Assembly (NCBI GenBank): GCA_963611755.1
Contig: CAVDTK010000027.1
Coordinates: 1-20,094, forward strand
Direction: 5' to 3'
DNA: 20,094 bases
DNA from: Paratractidigestivibacter sp963611755
Lineage (GTDB): Bacteria; Actinomycetota; Coriobacteriia; Coriobacteriales; Atopobiaceae
Positions 9,289 through 16,837 of this stretch are shown here, one piece after another (the stretch's first letter is position 1; each line of letters starts with the position of its first letter). A program made the translations under genes and the position numbers. The notes beneath the pieces were generated by a model. That model was not told where the DNA came from, did no database searches, and worked only from the letters and a program-made list of their open reading frames with translations.

Positions 9289-9486
9289 AGCCTTCCGACC
9301 CACACAAAAGGGCGCCCCGCGATTCACTTGCGAGGCGCCCTTCTCGTTGCCGTTCTCAGCGCTTCCTAGAACACGCCGATCTTTGTACAAACATCGGGAC
9401 AAACGAGGAAAACGGGCCCTCAAACCCACAAACAACGAGCCAAAGTAGGAACCAACCCACAAACATCGCCGCATTTGAGGGGCACA
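9289..9486 (+). repeat. Repeat element R1 (terminator plus 92-nt core)
   Basis: First of three related copies in this window. It begins with AGCCTTCCG (9289), includes the terminator hairpin, then a 92-nt core (9377-9468) running from CGATCTTTGTACAAACATCG to CCCACAAACATCG, and ends with GAGGGG (9477-9482). Within the core, ACAAACATCG-like decamers recur. CCCTCAAA (9417-9424) is the exact complement of TTTGAGGG (9474-9481). No protein is likely here: the short minus-strand frame differs from the other copies mainly at amino-acid-changing positions. Confidence 0.75.
9306..9346 (+). terminator. Rho-independent-like terminator
   Basis: AAGGGCGCC (9308-9316) pairs with GGCGCCCTT (9334-9342); inner CGC/GCG pairs extend the stem, and TTCTCGTT follows. 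It lies 40 bp after the surface protein stop. A nearly identical copy occurs at 12633. Confidence 0.7.
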
Positions 9487-9502
9487 AGGCACCGCCAAAT
9501 CA

Positions 9503-9718
9503 TCAGAACTCGATAAGCGACCCAACGGTGACGTCAAGCGCACGGGCGATCTTACAAAGCACGTCGATGCCGACATCCGCGCGGCCACCCTCGAGCTTCC
9601 AGAGGTATGACCGGCTCGTACCCGTCATAAGCGCAAGCTGTCGCTGGGAGATTCCCCGCGCTTCTCGCTCACGGCGGATATTGGAGCCCAAGCTCCTCTT
9701 TTCGGCCTCGTTATCCAT
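9503..9718 (-). CDS. XRE-family transcriptional regulator
   Basis: A 71-residue protein that is almost entirely a Cro/C1-type helix-turn-helix (about residues 10-67: ISQRQLALMTGTSRSYLWKLEGG, then a DVLCKIARALDV helix). It should bind DNA as a dimer; no sensor domain is present. It is divergent from the envelope operon starting at 9834, and the 115-bp gap holds a palindrome (9751-9770), so autorepression and control of the operon are the natural inference. There is no Shine-Dalgarno sequence before the ATG. A TATACC box 14 nt upstream (minus strand, 9737-9732) would give an almost leaderless mRNA. Such single-domain regulators also occur in toxin-antitoxin or phage settings, but no toxin-like partner is evident here. 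Confidence 0.85.
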   Translation of the reverse strand: MDNEAEKRSLGSNIRREREARGISQRQLALMTGTSRSYLWKLEGGRADVGIDVLCKIARALDVTVGSLIEF

Positions 9719-9750
9719 ACCAAAAAGCGTAGGTATACAATACTGAAACC

Positions 9751-9770
9751 TGGCTCTTTATAGAGAGCCA
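9751..9770. promoter_or_regulatory. Palindromic operator in divergent promoter region
   Basis: TGGCTCT-TTATAG-AGAGCCA is a 20-bp palindrome matching at 18 of 20 positions. It overlaps the TATAGA that could be the -10 of the rightward operon (9759-9764) and the expected -35 position of the leftward XRE gene. A further half-site AGAGCCA occurs at 9828-9834, across the ribosome site and first base of the operon's start codon. It is probably the XRE protein's binding site. Confidence 0.55.
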
Positions 9771-9833
9771 TACGAGAGAGCTTTGTTGCCCTCCACCTTA
9801 GTGGCCCATCAAGATTCAAGCTAAAGGAGAGCC

Positions 9834-11081
9834 ATGAGAAAGGCCCGAATCAGACTTATATCCCTACTTGCGGTTGTCTTCGCGATCGCCCTCCCGATGA
9901 TCGCTCGCGGAGAAGATCAGGTGTATTACCTCGGCTCAACCGTTAATGCCGGGGCCGATACCGGCTACTCGAAAGACGACGCCCTCACCGAGAAGGACCC
10001 GCACTACGGTTGGAGCCTTGGCCGCTTCTACGCCACCGGTTTCACCACCGTCCAACGCGAGGACGGCCAAGTGACGTTCCTCAAGACAACCGGCGACGAC
10101 ATCAAGCTCAAGTTCCGGCTTGACCAGGACATCGACCGCCTCAACGGCAACGAGGCCCTTACCATCAACGACGATACGAACGGCTATGACCTTCGCTTCG
10201 GTACCACCAAATCCGACACGGGCTTTGGGCGGGGCGCGCTCATAATCAGGCAGATCGACTATACGAACAATGAGTCTGCTCCGCAGGTCTTCGCGAACTA
10301 CCTCGCTGGAGTCGAGCTGGGCGCAGAGACGGACGTATCGTCGTTCGCGGAGGGCGATTACGAGGTGGCCCTTGACTACGAGATCAAGAACGATGCGCGC
10401 AAAACGCCCTCGATCGGGCCGCTCCAGTCCTTCTCCATCTTGCCTGAGTACACCAACTACACCATCCGCTTCAAGTTCTCGGTGCGCAACGGCGACGCGA
10501 TGGTGTTCCTTCTCGACTCGAGCACGGGCTCAGAGCTCACGAACAGCGCGATCACCGAGAACGGCTTCACCGTCGACTTCGCCAAGTCACACTACCTGAA
10601 CATCTACGTCAAGCGATCCGTCCTCTCTGACAGCGGCAGCGAGCTGGTCGACGTTCGATCCAACGAGCCCGCAAGCGACGGCAAGGCCTACACAGATCCC
10701 GGCATCTACACCATCACCGCGACTAACCCCAGCACAAACCAGACAACCGAGAAGATCGTTTACGTGGGCAATGACCCGCTGCTCAAGGCATATGCGATCA
10801 CGGGATACACGCTCGAGCAGATCCAGGACATGCTTGGCCAAGGCGCAACGGTTGCCGATGATGGCACGATCACCTGGCCGCAAACGGAAACTCAGCAGGC
10901 CGCAGCGCAGACGGCGGCCTCTTCGGAAGAGTCGTCGAGCAAGAACGAGGGCCTCCCGATCTTGCCGGTCATTATCGGCATAACAGCGGTGGCGGCGATT
11001 GCGATCGTCGTGGCTAAGCGCGTCAAGGCCTCGAGCGCAATAACGACAACGCAGGATAAGGAAGCATCCCATGAAGAATAA
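9834..11081 (+). CDS. Secreted membrane-anchored ectodomain protein
   Basis: A 415-residue protein I do not recognise as a named family. It has an N-terminal signal peptide (basic MRKARIR, hydrophobic core, cleavage near ARG-ED around residue 26), then about 330 residues of beta-rich, Asp/Thr-rich extracellular sequence. A Ser/Glu/Gln-rich linker follows, then one membrane helix near the C-terminus (LPILPVIIGITAVAAIAIVV) and a short cytoplasmic tail. The region with TDPGIYTITATNPSTNQ (about 285-305) resembles an Ig-like strand pair. AAAGGAG (9823-9829) precedes the ATG. It is the first gene of a four-gene operon and overlaps the next gene by 11 bp. It has no sortase motif, unlike the surface protein upstream. 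It may be an adhesin or the outer part of an envelope complex; the function is unknown. Confidence 0.85.
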   Translation: MRKARIRLISLLAVVFAIALPMIARGEDQVYYLGSTVNAGADTGYSKDDALTEKDPHYGWSLGRFYATGFTTVQREDGQVTFLKTTGDDIKLKFRLDQDIDRLNGNEALTINDDTNGYDLRFGTTKSDTGFGRGALIIRQIDYTNNESAPQVFANYLAGVELGAETDVSSFAEGDYEVALDYEIKNDARKTPSIGPLQSFSILPEYTNYTIRFKFSVRNGDAMVFLLDSSTGSELTNSAITENGFTVDFAKSHYLNIYVKRSVLSDSGSELVDVRSNEPASDGKAYTDPGIYTITATNPSTNQTTEKIVYVGNDPLLKAYAITGYTLEQIQDMLGQGATVADDGTITWPQTETQQAAAQTAASSEESSSKNEGLPILPVIIGITAVAAIAIVVAKRVKASSAITTTQDKEASHEE

Positions 11082-11781
11082 GCTCATCGCCCTCCCCCTT
11101 TGTTTCGCGCTCGCCCTTCAGGGGTGCGGTGTGCCAAGTCAAGGCAACACCACAACTGAGTCAACGACAACACAAGGGGCGTCCCAGACCGCCGAGAATA
11201 CCCAAAAGATCTCCGACGCCGGCTTCGTCCAGAATCTTCAAGATGGCGTCTACAACATGATCGTCAGCGACCTCAACGAAAGCGGCAACACAAAACAAAT
11301 CGAGGTCCAGGAGGTCAAGGCCGTGTATCTCTCCAAGGAATACATCGAGCAGTACTCGTTCAACTCGAAGGAGACCAAGTTCTTCGGCAGCACGCTCGCC
11401 GAGCTCGAGGCGAAATTCGGCGACCAGAAATACGTCTTCGACATCGACGAGAACGGCCATACCGTCTGCCATGCGGTGAATGATTACGACAACACCTTTG
11501 AGAAGGTCAGCGAAGTCGCGCTTCTCGGCACCGGTGTAATCCTCATCAGCGTGACCCTGGCCTGCGCCGCCGGAGGAGCGCCGGTAACGGCTCTTGTGGC
11601 CTGCACGGGGCCATCTGCCGGAGCGATCACGGCAAACCAGGCGCAGATCGCCCTGCTGGCCGCCAGCAGCGCCGTCGCAATCTTCGATAACGGCGACGTC
11701 GGCGACGCGGCGAAAGACATCGCCTTCGACACCGGCAGCGACTTCATCATGCAGGCGATCGGCGGAACCACCGTCGCCTAA
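11071..11781 (+). CDS. Lipoprotein with glycine/alanine-rich C-terminus
   Basis: A 236-residue predicted lipoprotein. The signal peptide ends in a lipobox-like LALQGC (C19), followed by a Thr/Ser/Gln-rich spacer (about 20-45) typical of surface lipoproteins. A soluble middle domain (about 48-145) is followed by two hydrophobic Ala/Gly stretches (about 150-205) that could be membrane hairpins or a glycine-zipper-like segment, then a soluble end. No family is recognised. It starts inside the end of the previous gene in another frame with ribosome site AAGGAA, so translation is coupled. Its codons (CAA, ACA, TCA) look more AT-tolerant than those of the flanking housekeeping genes, hinting at a different origin for this operon. 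Confidence 0.8.
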   Translation: MKNKLIALPLCFALALQGCGVPSQGNTTTESTTTQGASQTAENTQKISDAGFVQNLQDGVYNMIVSDLNESGNTKQIEVQEVKAVYLSKEYIEQYSFNSKETKFFGSTLAELEAKFGDQKYVFDIDENGHTVCHAVNDYDNTFEKVSEVALLGTGVILISVTLACAAGGAPVTALVACTGPSAGAITANQAQIALLAASSAVAIFDNGDVGDAAKDIAFDTGSDFIMQAIGGTTVA

Positions 11782-11815
11782 CCGGCAATACAAGCAGCCA
11801 AGAAAAAGGAGCGTC

Positions 11816-12481
11816 ATGGAATCAAACAAGGCAAAAGCCCTCATGAACAAGAAGCTGAGCTTCTTTCTCACCAAACCAAAGATCCTGGTCTATGGCATCG
11901 TCCTCGGCCTCGTCGTCGGCATCACCGTTATCTCCAACCTCTTCCACGCCGGTGAGGCACGCTATCGCGAGGCAAACACTCTCAGCCCGTCGATCGTCTT
12001 CTCGCGCATCGTCTCGACCAACGAGATGGTGAGCGCCACCCAGAGCTACACAATCGTTGACAAGGCGACCGACAGCAACACGTTGTTCGGCATCATCCAG
12101 ATTCCCTTTACCGAGAATAGCTTCTGGTATCGCTATAGCGGCACCATCAAAGTGGGCGTCGACTTGAGTAAGGCGACCTATGCGACCGAGGGCAACACCG
12201 TCACCATTTCCCTGCAGCAGCCCTACCTCATCTCAAACACGCCCGACATGGACAAGTCCGGGGTGCTTGAGGAGAACGGTAACCTCCTGAACCCGATTCA
12301 CATCCAAGACGTCGACGCGTTCCAGCGCAAGTGCGTTGAGGAGAGCGAGCAAGAGGTCGCCGAGGGAGGCATTTATGAGGAGGCTCGCCAAAACACCGAG
12401 GACAACATACGCAGCATGTTCACCTCGGCGCTCGGCGATTCCTATACGGTCGAGTTCAACTGGCTCGAGAGCGCCGAGTAA
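11816..12481 (+). CDS. DUF4230 family membrane-anchored protein
   Basis: A 221-residue protein with one N-terminal membrane helix (about 23-43, ILVYGIVLGLVVGITVI) and an external domain. The order of features matches DUF4230: LATxE-like start, IPFTENSFWYRYSGTIKVGVDLS, then VTISLQQPYLISNTPDMD, NPIHIQDV and a long C-terminal helix with EVAEGGIYEEARQNTEDNI. The family's molecular role is unknown; it is found anchored to the membrane in many bacteria. The start is ATG 11816 with AAAAAGGAG just upstream. MNKKLS at 11843 is a less supported alternative. It lies 34 nt after the lipoprotein, in the same operon. Confidence 0.85.
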   Translation: MESNKAKALMNKKLSFFLTKPKILVYGIVLGLVVGITVISNLFHAGEARYREANTLSPSIVFSRIVSTNEMVSATQSYTIVDKATDSNTLFGIIQIPFTENSFWYRYSGTIKVGVDLSKATYATEGNTVTISLQQPYLISNTPDMDKSGVLEENGNLLNPIHIQDVDAFQRKCVEESEQEVAEGGIYEEARQNTEDNIRSMFTSALGDSYTVEFNWLESAE

Positions 12482-12490
12482 GGAGGGGCA

Positions 12491-12589
12491 ATGAACATCC
12501 CGAAAAAGGCAATCATAATCGCAGCAGCAGTCTTCGCCGTGCTTCTCATCTTCTTCTGGCTTAACAACGCCGTGCTTTCCTGGGGATAA
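12491..12589 (+). CDS. 32-residue single-pass membrane microprotein
   Basis: A short gene that a length cut-off would miss. ATG 12491 follows AAGGAGG (12480-12486) by four bases, a perfect ribosome site that begins inside the DUF4230 stop codon. The product is MNIPKK, then about 18 hydrophobic residues (AIIIAAAVFAVLLIFFWL), then NNAVLSWG. That is a positive-inside N-terminus plus one helix, typical of membrane microproteins that bind larger membrane partners. It is the last gene of the operon, and a terminator begins 44 bp downstream. No family is recognised. Real translation is likely from the ribosome site and composition, but unproven. Confidence 0.7.
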   Translation: MNIPKKAIIIAAAVFAVLLIFFWLNNAVLSWG

Positions 12590-12614
12590 GCGCCAGAGGA
12601 CTCGTCCTCGTAGA

Positions 12615-12808
12615 AGCCTTCCGGTCATGTGCAAGGGCGCCCCGCGATTCACTCGCGAGGCGCCCTTCTCGTTGCCGTTCTCGGCGGCCCCTAAAACTTG
12701 CCGATCTTTGTACAAACATCGACCCAAACAAGGAAAACAACCCCTCAAACCCACAAACAACGAGCCAAAGTAGGAACCAACCCACAAACATCGATGTTTT
12801 CGAGGGGT
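12615..12808 (+). repeat. Repeat element R2 (terminator plus 92-nt core)
   Basis: Second copy of the R element. From AGCCTTCCG through the terminator and on to the core (12702-12793) it is almost identical to R1, including 49 of about 50 bases over the terminator stem and TTCTCGTTGCCGTTCTC. ACCCCTC (12740-12746) pairs with GAGGGGT (12802-12808), replacing the CCCTCAAA/TTTGAGGG pairing of R1, so a plus-strand RNA stem is preserved despite changes. Confidence 0.75.
12633..12671 (+). terminator. Terminator of the envelope operon
   Basis: AAGGGCGCC (12633-12641) pairs with GGCGCCCTT (12659-12667); inside it CGCG/CGCG (12643-12646 with 12654-12657) forms a further four pairs around ATTCACT. TTCTCG follows. 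In the copy at 9308 the inner stem is CGCG/TGCG, a G-U-compatible change. Confidence 0.7.
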
Positions 12809-12831
12809 CGGCGAGAAGAACCCGCGGACGA

Positions 12832-12948
12832 GCGGCGCCCCTCGGCTTTTATCTCTGTGCTCAAACAGTCCTGTTCGCACGAAGGCCACATTAAGTGGCC
12901 TTCGGCTCATGCGGAACTGCGCCAGAGACAAAAGCCGAGGGGCGCCGC
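12832..12948. repeat. Long structured hairpin element, copy A
   Basis: Outer arms 12832-12850 and 12930-12948 are perfect complements over 19 bp. TCTCTG (12852-12857) pairs with CAGAGA (12923-12928), and the central stem CGAAGGCCAC (12881-12890) pairs with GTGGCCTTCG (12896-12905) around loop ATTAA. GTTCGC and GCGGAAC give an imperfect middle stem with asymmetric internal loops. The core is nearly identical, in inverted orientation, to copy B at 13872-13992. It lies between the envelope operon's terminator and the convergent end of higA. It has no T tail, so a simple terminator is unlikely. Confidence 0.75.
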
Positions 12949-12972
12949 CGACGATGGCTCTATAAGTTAGGC

Positions 12973-13281
12973 TTACAGCGCCGCGGCGATATCGGACCAG
13001 GGGCGAATACGCGCGAGCTCGGGGGCCAGGTCGCGCTTGGCGACCTCGGTGTCGTAGGCCACCTGGGCGCGCAGCCAGTAGCCGTCGGACAGGCCAAAGA
13101 ACTTGCAGAGGCGAAGGTCAGTATCGGCCGTCACTTTACGCTTACCCAGGACGATCTGCCCGATACGCTGCGCCGGGATGCCCGTCTCCTTGGCAAGGCG
13201 GTACTGCGAGATACCCATCGGCTCGAGAAACTCTTCCTTAAGAAGCTCACCGGGCGTAACGGGAGCGATGCGATTATCCAT
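12973..13281 (-). CDS. higA: HigA-family antitoxin
   Basis: A 102-residue XRE-type antitoxin of the HigA/VapI group. It opens with the family's PVTPGELLKEEFLEPMGIS, followed by the helix-turn-helix (about 20-75: ISQYRLAKETGIPAQRIGQIVLGKRKVTADTDLRLCKFF) and a C-terminal YWLRAQVAYD segment with the usual conserved WLR. It should neutralise HigB and repress its own promoter. It starts 12 nt after the toxin stop, with GAGG as a weak ribosome site. The toxin-first order is the characteristic higBA arrangement. Confidence 0.93.
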   Translation of the reverse strand: MDNRIAPVTPGELLKEEFLEPMGISQYRLAKETGIPAQRIGQIVLGKRKVTADTDLRLCKFFGLSDGYWLRAQVAYDTEVAKRDLAPELARIRPWSDIAAAL

Positions 13282-13293
13282 ATCACAACCTCA

Positions 13294-13572
13294 CTAGTGG
13301 TAGTCGACTATCTCGACGTTCTGAGCAAATCCGTCCACCCACTCAAAACAGACGCGGTACCGGTCGTTGATACGGATGCTGAACTGCCCCTCGCGATCGC
13401 CCTTTAGCGCCTCAAGGCGATTTCCCGGAGGAACGCGAAGATCCGAAAGACAGGCCGCAACTTGCAGCTGGCGAATCTTACGCAGCGCGATACGCTCGAA
13501 CGGGACGAACTTCGCAACCCGAATCCCATGGGCGAGGTTGTACGTATCCGTATCCCTGTAACTCTCGATCAT
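13294..13572 (-). CDS. higB: HigB/RelE-family mRNA interferase toxin
   Basis: A 92-residue RelE-fold toxin that should cleave mRNA on the ribosome. Family signatures are visible: ALRKIRQLQVAACLSDLRVPPGNRLEALKGDREGQ near the middle and SIRINDRYRVCFEW with a VEIVDYH C-terminus, with conserved basic and His residues. I chose ATG 13572 (MIESYRD), which gives the family's normal length. A TTG at 13599 in frame adds nine residues but is less likely. Directly upstream on the minus strand, CGATACTAT is repeated twice 18 nt apart and overlaps TACTAT boxes, so promoter and operator probably lie there and the leader is very short. The toxin appears intact. Confidence 0.93.
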   Translation of the reverse strand: MIESYRDTDTYNLAHGIRVAKFVPFERIALRKIRQLQVAACLSDLRVPPGNRLEALKGDREGQFSIRINDRYRVCFEWVDGFAQNVEIVDYH

Positions 13573-13637
13573 AGTATCGCCCCGCAATAGTATCGTCAAG
13601 CGTGAGTAGTTCTACAAGCGTCACTTTCTGTCAAACA
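13570..13637 (-). promoter_or_regulatory. higBA promoter/operator region
   Basis: On the minus strand CGATACTAT occurs twice (first base of each 18 nt apart), the second abutting the higB ATG. TTGACA lies at 13634-13629 and TTGACG near 13599; the latter is 17 nt from the second TACTAT, which overlaps the start codon. The first TACTAT is the more usable -10. The repeats could be the HigA binding sites. Exact assignment is uncertain. Confidence 0.35.
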
Positions 13638-13699
13638 TACATTTGTTCTAGTTTATCACAGTCGTCGATACACGTGTTCGACCAAGAAAAGATCTTCTC

Positions 13700-13833
13700 G
13701 CCCTTCTCAGCTCTTCCTAAAACTCATCGATCTTTGTACAAACATCGAGACAAACGAGGAAAACGGGCCCTTAAACCCACAAACATCGGCCCAAACTAGG
13801 AACCAACCCACAAACATCGCAACATTCGAGGGG
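13700..13833 (+). repeat. Repeat element R3 (92-nt core, no terminator)
   Basis: Third copy of the R element, in the same orientation as R1 and R2 but lacking the strong terminator stem; it begins at about CCCTTCTCAGC. The core (13728-13819) is again exactly 92 nt, with ACAAACATCG present three times. CCCTT (13768-13772) can pair with GAGGG (13828-13832) with one G-U pair. It lies upstream of higB. Confidence 0.7.
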
Positions 13834-13871
13834 CGCCGCCCTGCCCCACGGCGAGAAACCCACATAACGCA

Positions 13872-13992
13872 GGACGACCCTCTCGCCGTGTTCTCTCTGG
13901 CGCAGTTCCGCATGAGCCGGAGGCCACTTAATGTGGCCTCCGTGCGAACAGGACTGTCTGAGCACAGAGAGAACTTGGCGAAAGGGCCGTCC
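13872..13992. repeat. Long structured hairpin element, copy B
   Basis: Arms 13872-13887 and 13977-13992 pair at 14 of 16 positions; the two exceptions are G-U pairs if read from the minus strand. GTTCTCTCTG (13890-13899) pairs perfectly with CAGAGAGAAC (13965-13974). The central stem CGGAGGCCAC (13918-13927) pairs with GTGGCCTCCG (13933-13942). Compared with copy A, one A-T pair of the central stem has become G-C: both sides changed. It lies just downstream of the ABC operon's last gene. Confidence 0.75.
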
Positions 13993-14020
13993 GGGGGAGC
14001 AAATCGAGCCCACTAGAGCC

Positions 14021-15097
<1,077 letters not shown>

Positions 15098-15099
15098 GG

Positions 15100-16815
15100 T
15101 TAGTCCTCCTTAGAGACGGTCTTTTTGCTGGTGCCGAAGTGCTTGATGGCAAAGTTCATGAGAAGAACCGAGCCGTAGGTGATGGCGATGAGGATCGTGG
15201 CGAAGGCGCACGCGATGCCGTAGTTGCCCTTCTCGGCGAACTCGTTGATCTGCACCGTGATAAGGAAGAACTGCGGCGTGACCAGCAAGATGATGGCGGA
15301 GATGGCGGTGATGGAGCGCACGAACGCGGTAACCAGGCCCGAGAAGAACGAGTCCTTGATGAGCGGCAGCGTGACCGTGCGGAAGACGGTGAGGCTGTCC
15401 GCGCCCATGTCGTAGGCAGACTCCTCGATGGACTTGTCGATCTGGCGCAGCGCCGAGATGCCCGAGCGCGTGCCGGTGGGCAGCGAGCGCACGATGAACA
15501 CGATAACGAGAATGGCCGCCGAGCCGTAGAGGCCCTTCAGGACGCCGGTGTGGAACAGGCCGCCGGAGAAGCCGCGGATGTAGCCCACGCCCAGGACGGT
15601 GCCGGGGACGGCCATGGCCAGCATCGAGACGGCCTCGATGAATCCCTTGCTCTTGAAGTCGCGCTTAACGACCAGGTACGAGATGATCATCGACAAGATG
15701 GCCGTGATGGGACTGGCGATAAGCGACAGCAGGAAGGAGTCGCGGAAGGCCTCGAGGCCGTGGTACTTGACGAAGACCTGCTCGAACCACTTGGTGGTGA
15801 GGGTGAAGTCGTAACCCCAGGTCTTGAACAGGGCGCCAAAAGGCACGCAGATGTACATCAGCACGACGAAGAGCGCGATGGTCGAGCAAAGCACGGTCAG
15901 GGGCACGCGCACCGAGGTGTCGGTGATGAGCATGCGGGCGCGGCTCGCCTTGCCGGAAAGCGTCGCGGTGGACTTGGCCTCAAGCACGTACTTCTGGACC
16001 ACGAACATAAGAAGCGTGATGCACAGAAGCACGACGGCCATCGCGGCCGCGCCCTGCTTGTCATAGGCGCCGGTAATCTGCAGGTAGATGGTGGTGGCCA
16101 GCGTGTCGTAAGAGCCGCCGATGATCATGGGGTTGGCAAAGTCGGCGATGGACTCGATGAAGGTGACGAGAAACGCGTTGCCCAGGCCCGGAAGGATAAG
16201 CGGCAGGGTCACGCTCGTGAAGACCTTCCAGCGAGAAGCGCCCATGTCGCGGGCGGCCTCCTCAAGGGAGGGGTCGATGTTCTTGAGCAGGCCCTTGAGC
16301 ATCATGTAGCAAACCGGGAAAAACGTCAGCGTCTGGACCACGAAGATGCCCCAGAAGCCGTAGACGTTGGTGTCGTAGAGCTGCAGCAGGTAGCGGGTGA
16401 TGATGCCCGACTTGCCAAACAGCATGATGATCGACAGCGACAGCACGAACGGCGGCGAGACGACCGGCAGCATGGAAACCACCTGGAAAAGGCCGCTCAT
16501 GAACTTGGTCTTAAGCTTGACGTAGACCTCCACGTAAGCGAAGAGCAGCCCCACCAGGGCGCTCACGATGCTCACCAGAAAGCCGACGGCCAGCGTGTTG
16601 GTGATCGCCGTGGTAAACGACCCCATCGCCAGGACGCGCGTGAAGACCTCGAGGCTGGGGCCGTTCTCGGTGACGAAGGAGTCGACCAGAAGAATCGCCA
16701 GCGGGTAGAGGATGAACAGCGTCAGGAAGGCGATCAAGACCACGATGGTCGTGACCATGATGGGGTCGCCCATCAGCTTCTTCCTATCGAGCGCGGCACC
16801 TTGGTCCTTAGCCAT
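15100..16815 (-). CDS. ABC transporter permease, fused double domain
   Basis: A 571-residue membrane protein with about twelve hydrophobic segments in two halves, as in FbpB/SfuB iron(III) permeases where two BPD-type domains are joined in one chain. Each half carries an EAA loop that docks the ATPase: EEAARDMGASRWKVFTSVTLPLI in the first (about 220-245) and EESAYDMGADSLTVFRTVTLPLI in the second (about 460-485). A GAAGGGGGAG ribosome site precedes the ATG. It is separated from the binding protein gene by 84 bp containing a strong hairpin. A single fused permease means the complex needs only this chain plus two ATPase copies. Confidence 0.92.
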   Translation of the reverse strand: MAKDQGAALDRKKLMGDPIMVTTIVVLIAFLTLFILYPLAILLVDSFVTENGPSLEVFTRVLAMGSFTTAITNTLAVGFLVSIVSALVGLLFAYVEVYVKLKTKFMSGLFQVVSMLPVVSPPFVLSLSIIMLFGKSGIITRYLLQLYDTNVYGFWGIFVVQTLTFFPVCYMMLKGLLKNIDPSLEEAARDMGASRWKVFTSVTLPLILPGLGNAFLVTFIESIADFANPMIIGGSYDTLATTIYLQITGAYDKQGAAAMAVVLLCITLLMFVVQKYVLEAKSTATLSGKASRARMLITDTSVRVPLTVLCSTIALFVVLMYICVPFGALFKTWGYDFTLTTKWFEQVFVKYHGLEAFRDSFLLSLIASPITAILSMIISYLVVKRDFKSKGFIEAVSMLAMAVPGTVLGVGYIRGFSGGLFHTGVLKGLYGSAAILVIVFIVRSLPTGTRSGISALRQIDKSIEESAYDMGADSLTVFRTVTLPLIKDSFFSGLVTAFVRSITAISAIILLVTPQFFLITVQINEFAEKGNYGIACAFATILIAITYGSVLLMNFAIKHFGTSKKTVSKED

Positions 16816-16837
16816 GCGCTCCCCCTTCTCTCAAGAC

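Noticed and set aside
7391..9307. 638-codon open frame antisense to the surface protein
   Set aside because: A shadow of the real gene, with no start signal or domain.
12832..12948. Hairpin A as an ordinary rho-independent terminator
   Set aside because: It is far longer than needed, has no T run on either side and contains conserved asymmetric loops. A proper terminator already lies at 12633.
9350..13830. Conserved 36-37-codon minus-strand frame in R1 and R3 (longer in R2), beginning MFVGWFL and containing MFVQRS
   Set aside because: The frame is open in all three repeats, but differences between copies fall mostly at positions that change the amino acid, and no ribosome site precedes the ATG. 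Conservation fits a DNA or RNA element better than a protein.
9289..13992. Insertion sequence or integrative element
   Set aside because: No transposase or integrase gene, no matched terminal inverted repeats bounding the block and no visible target duplication.
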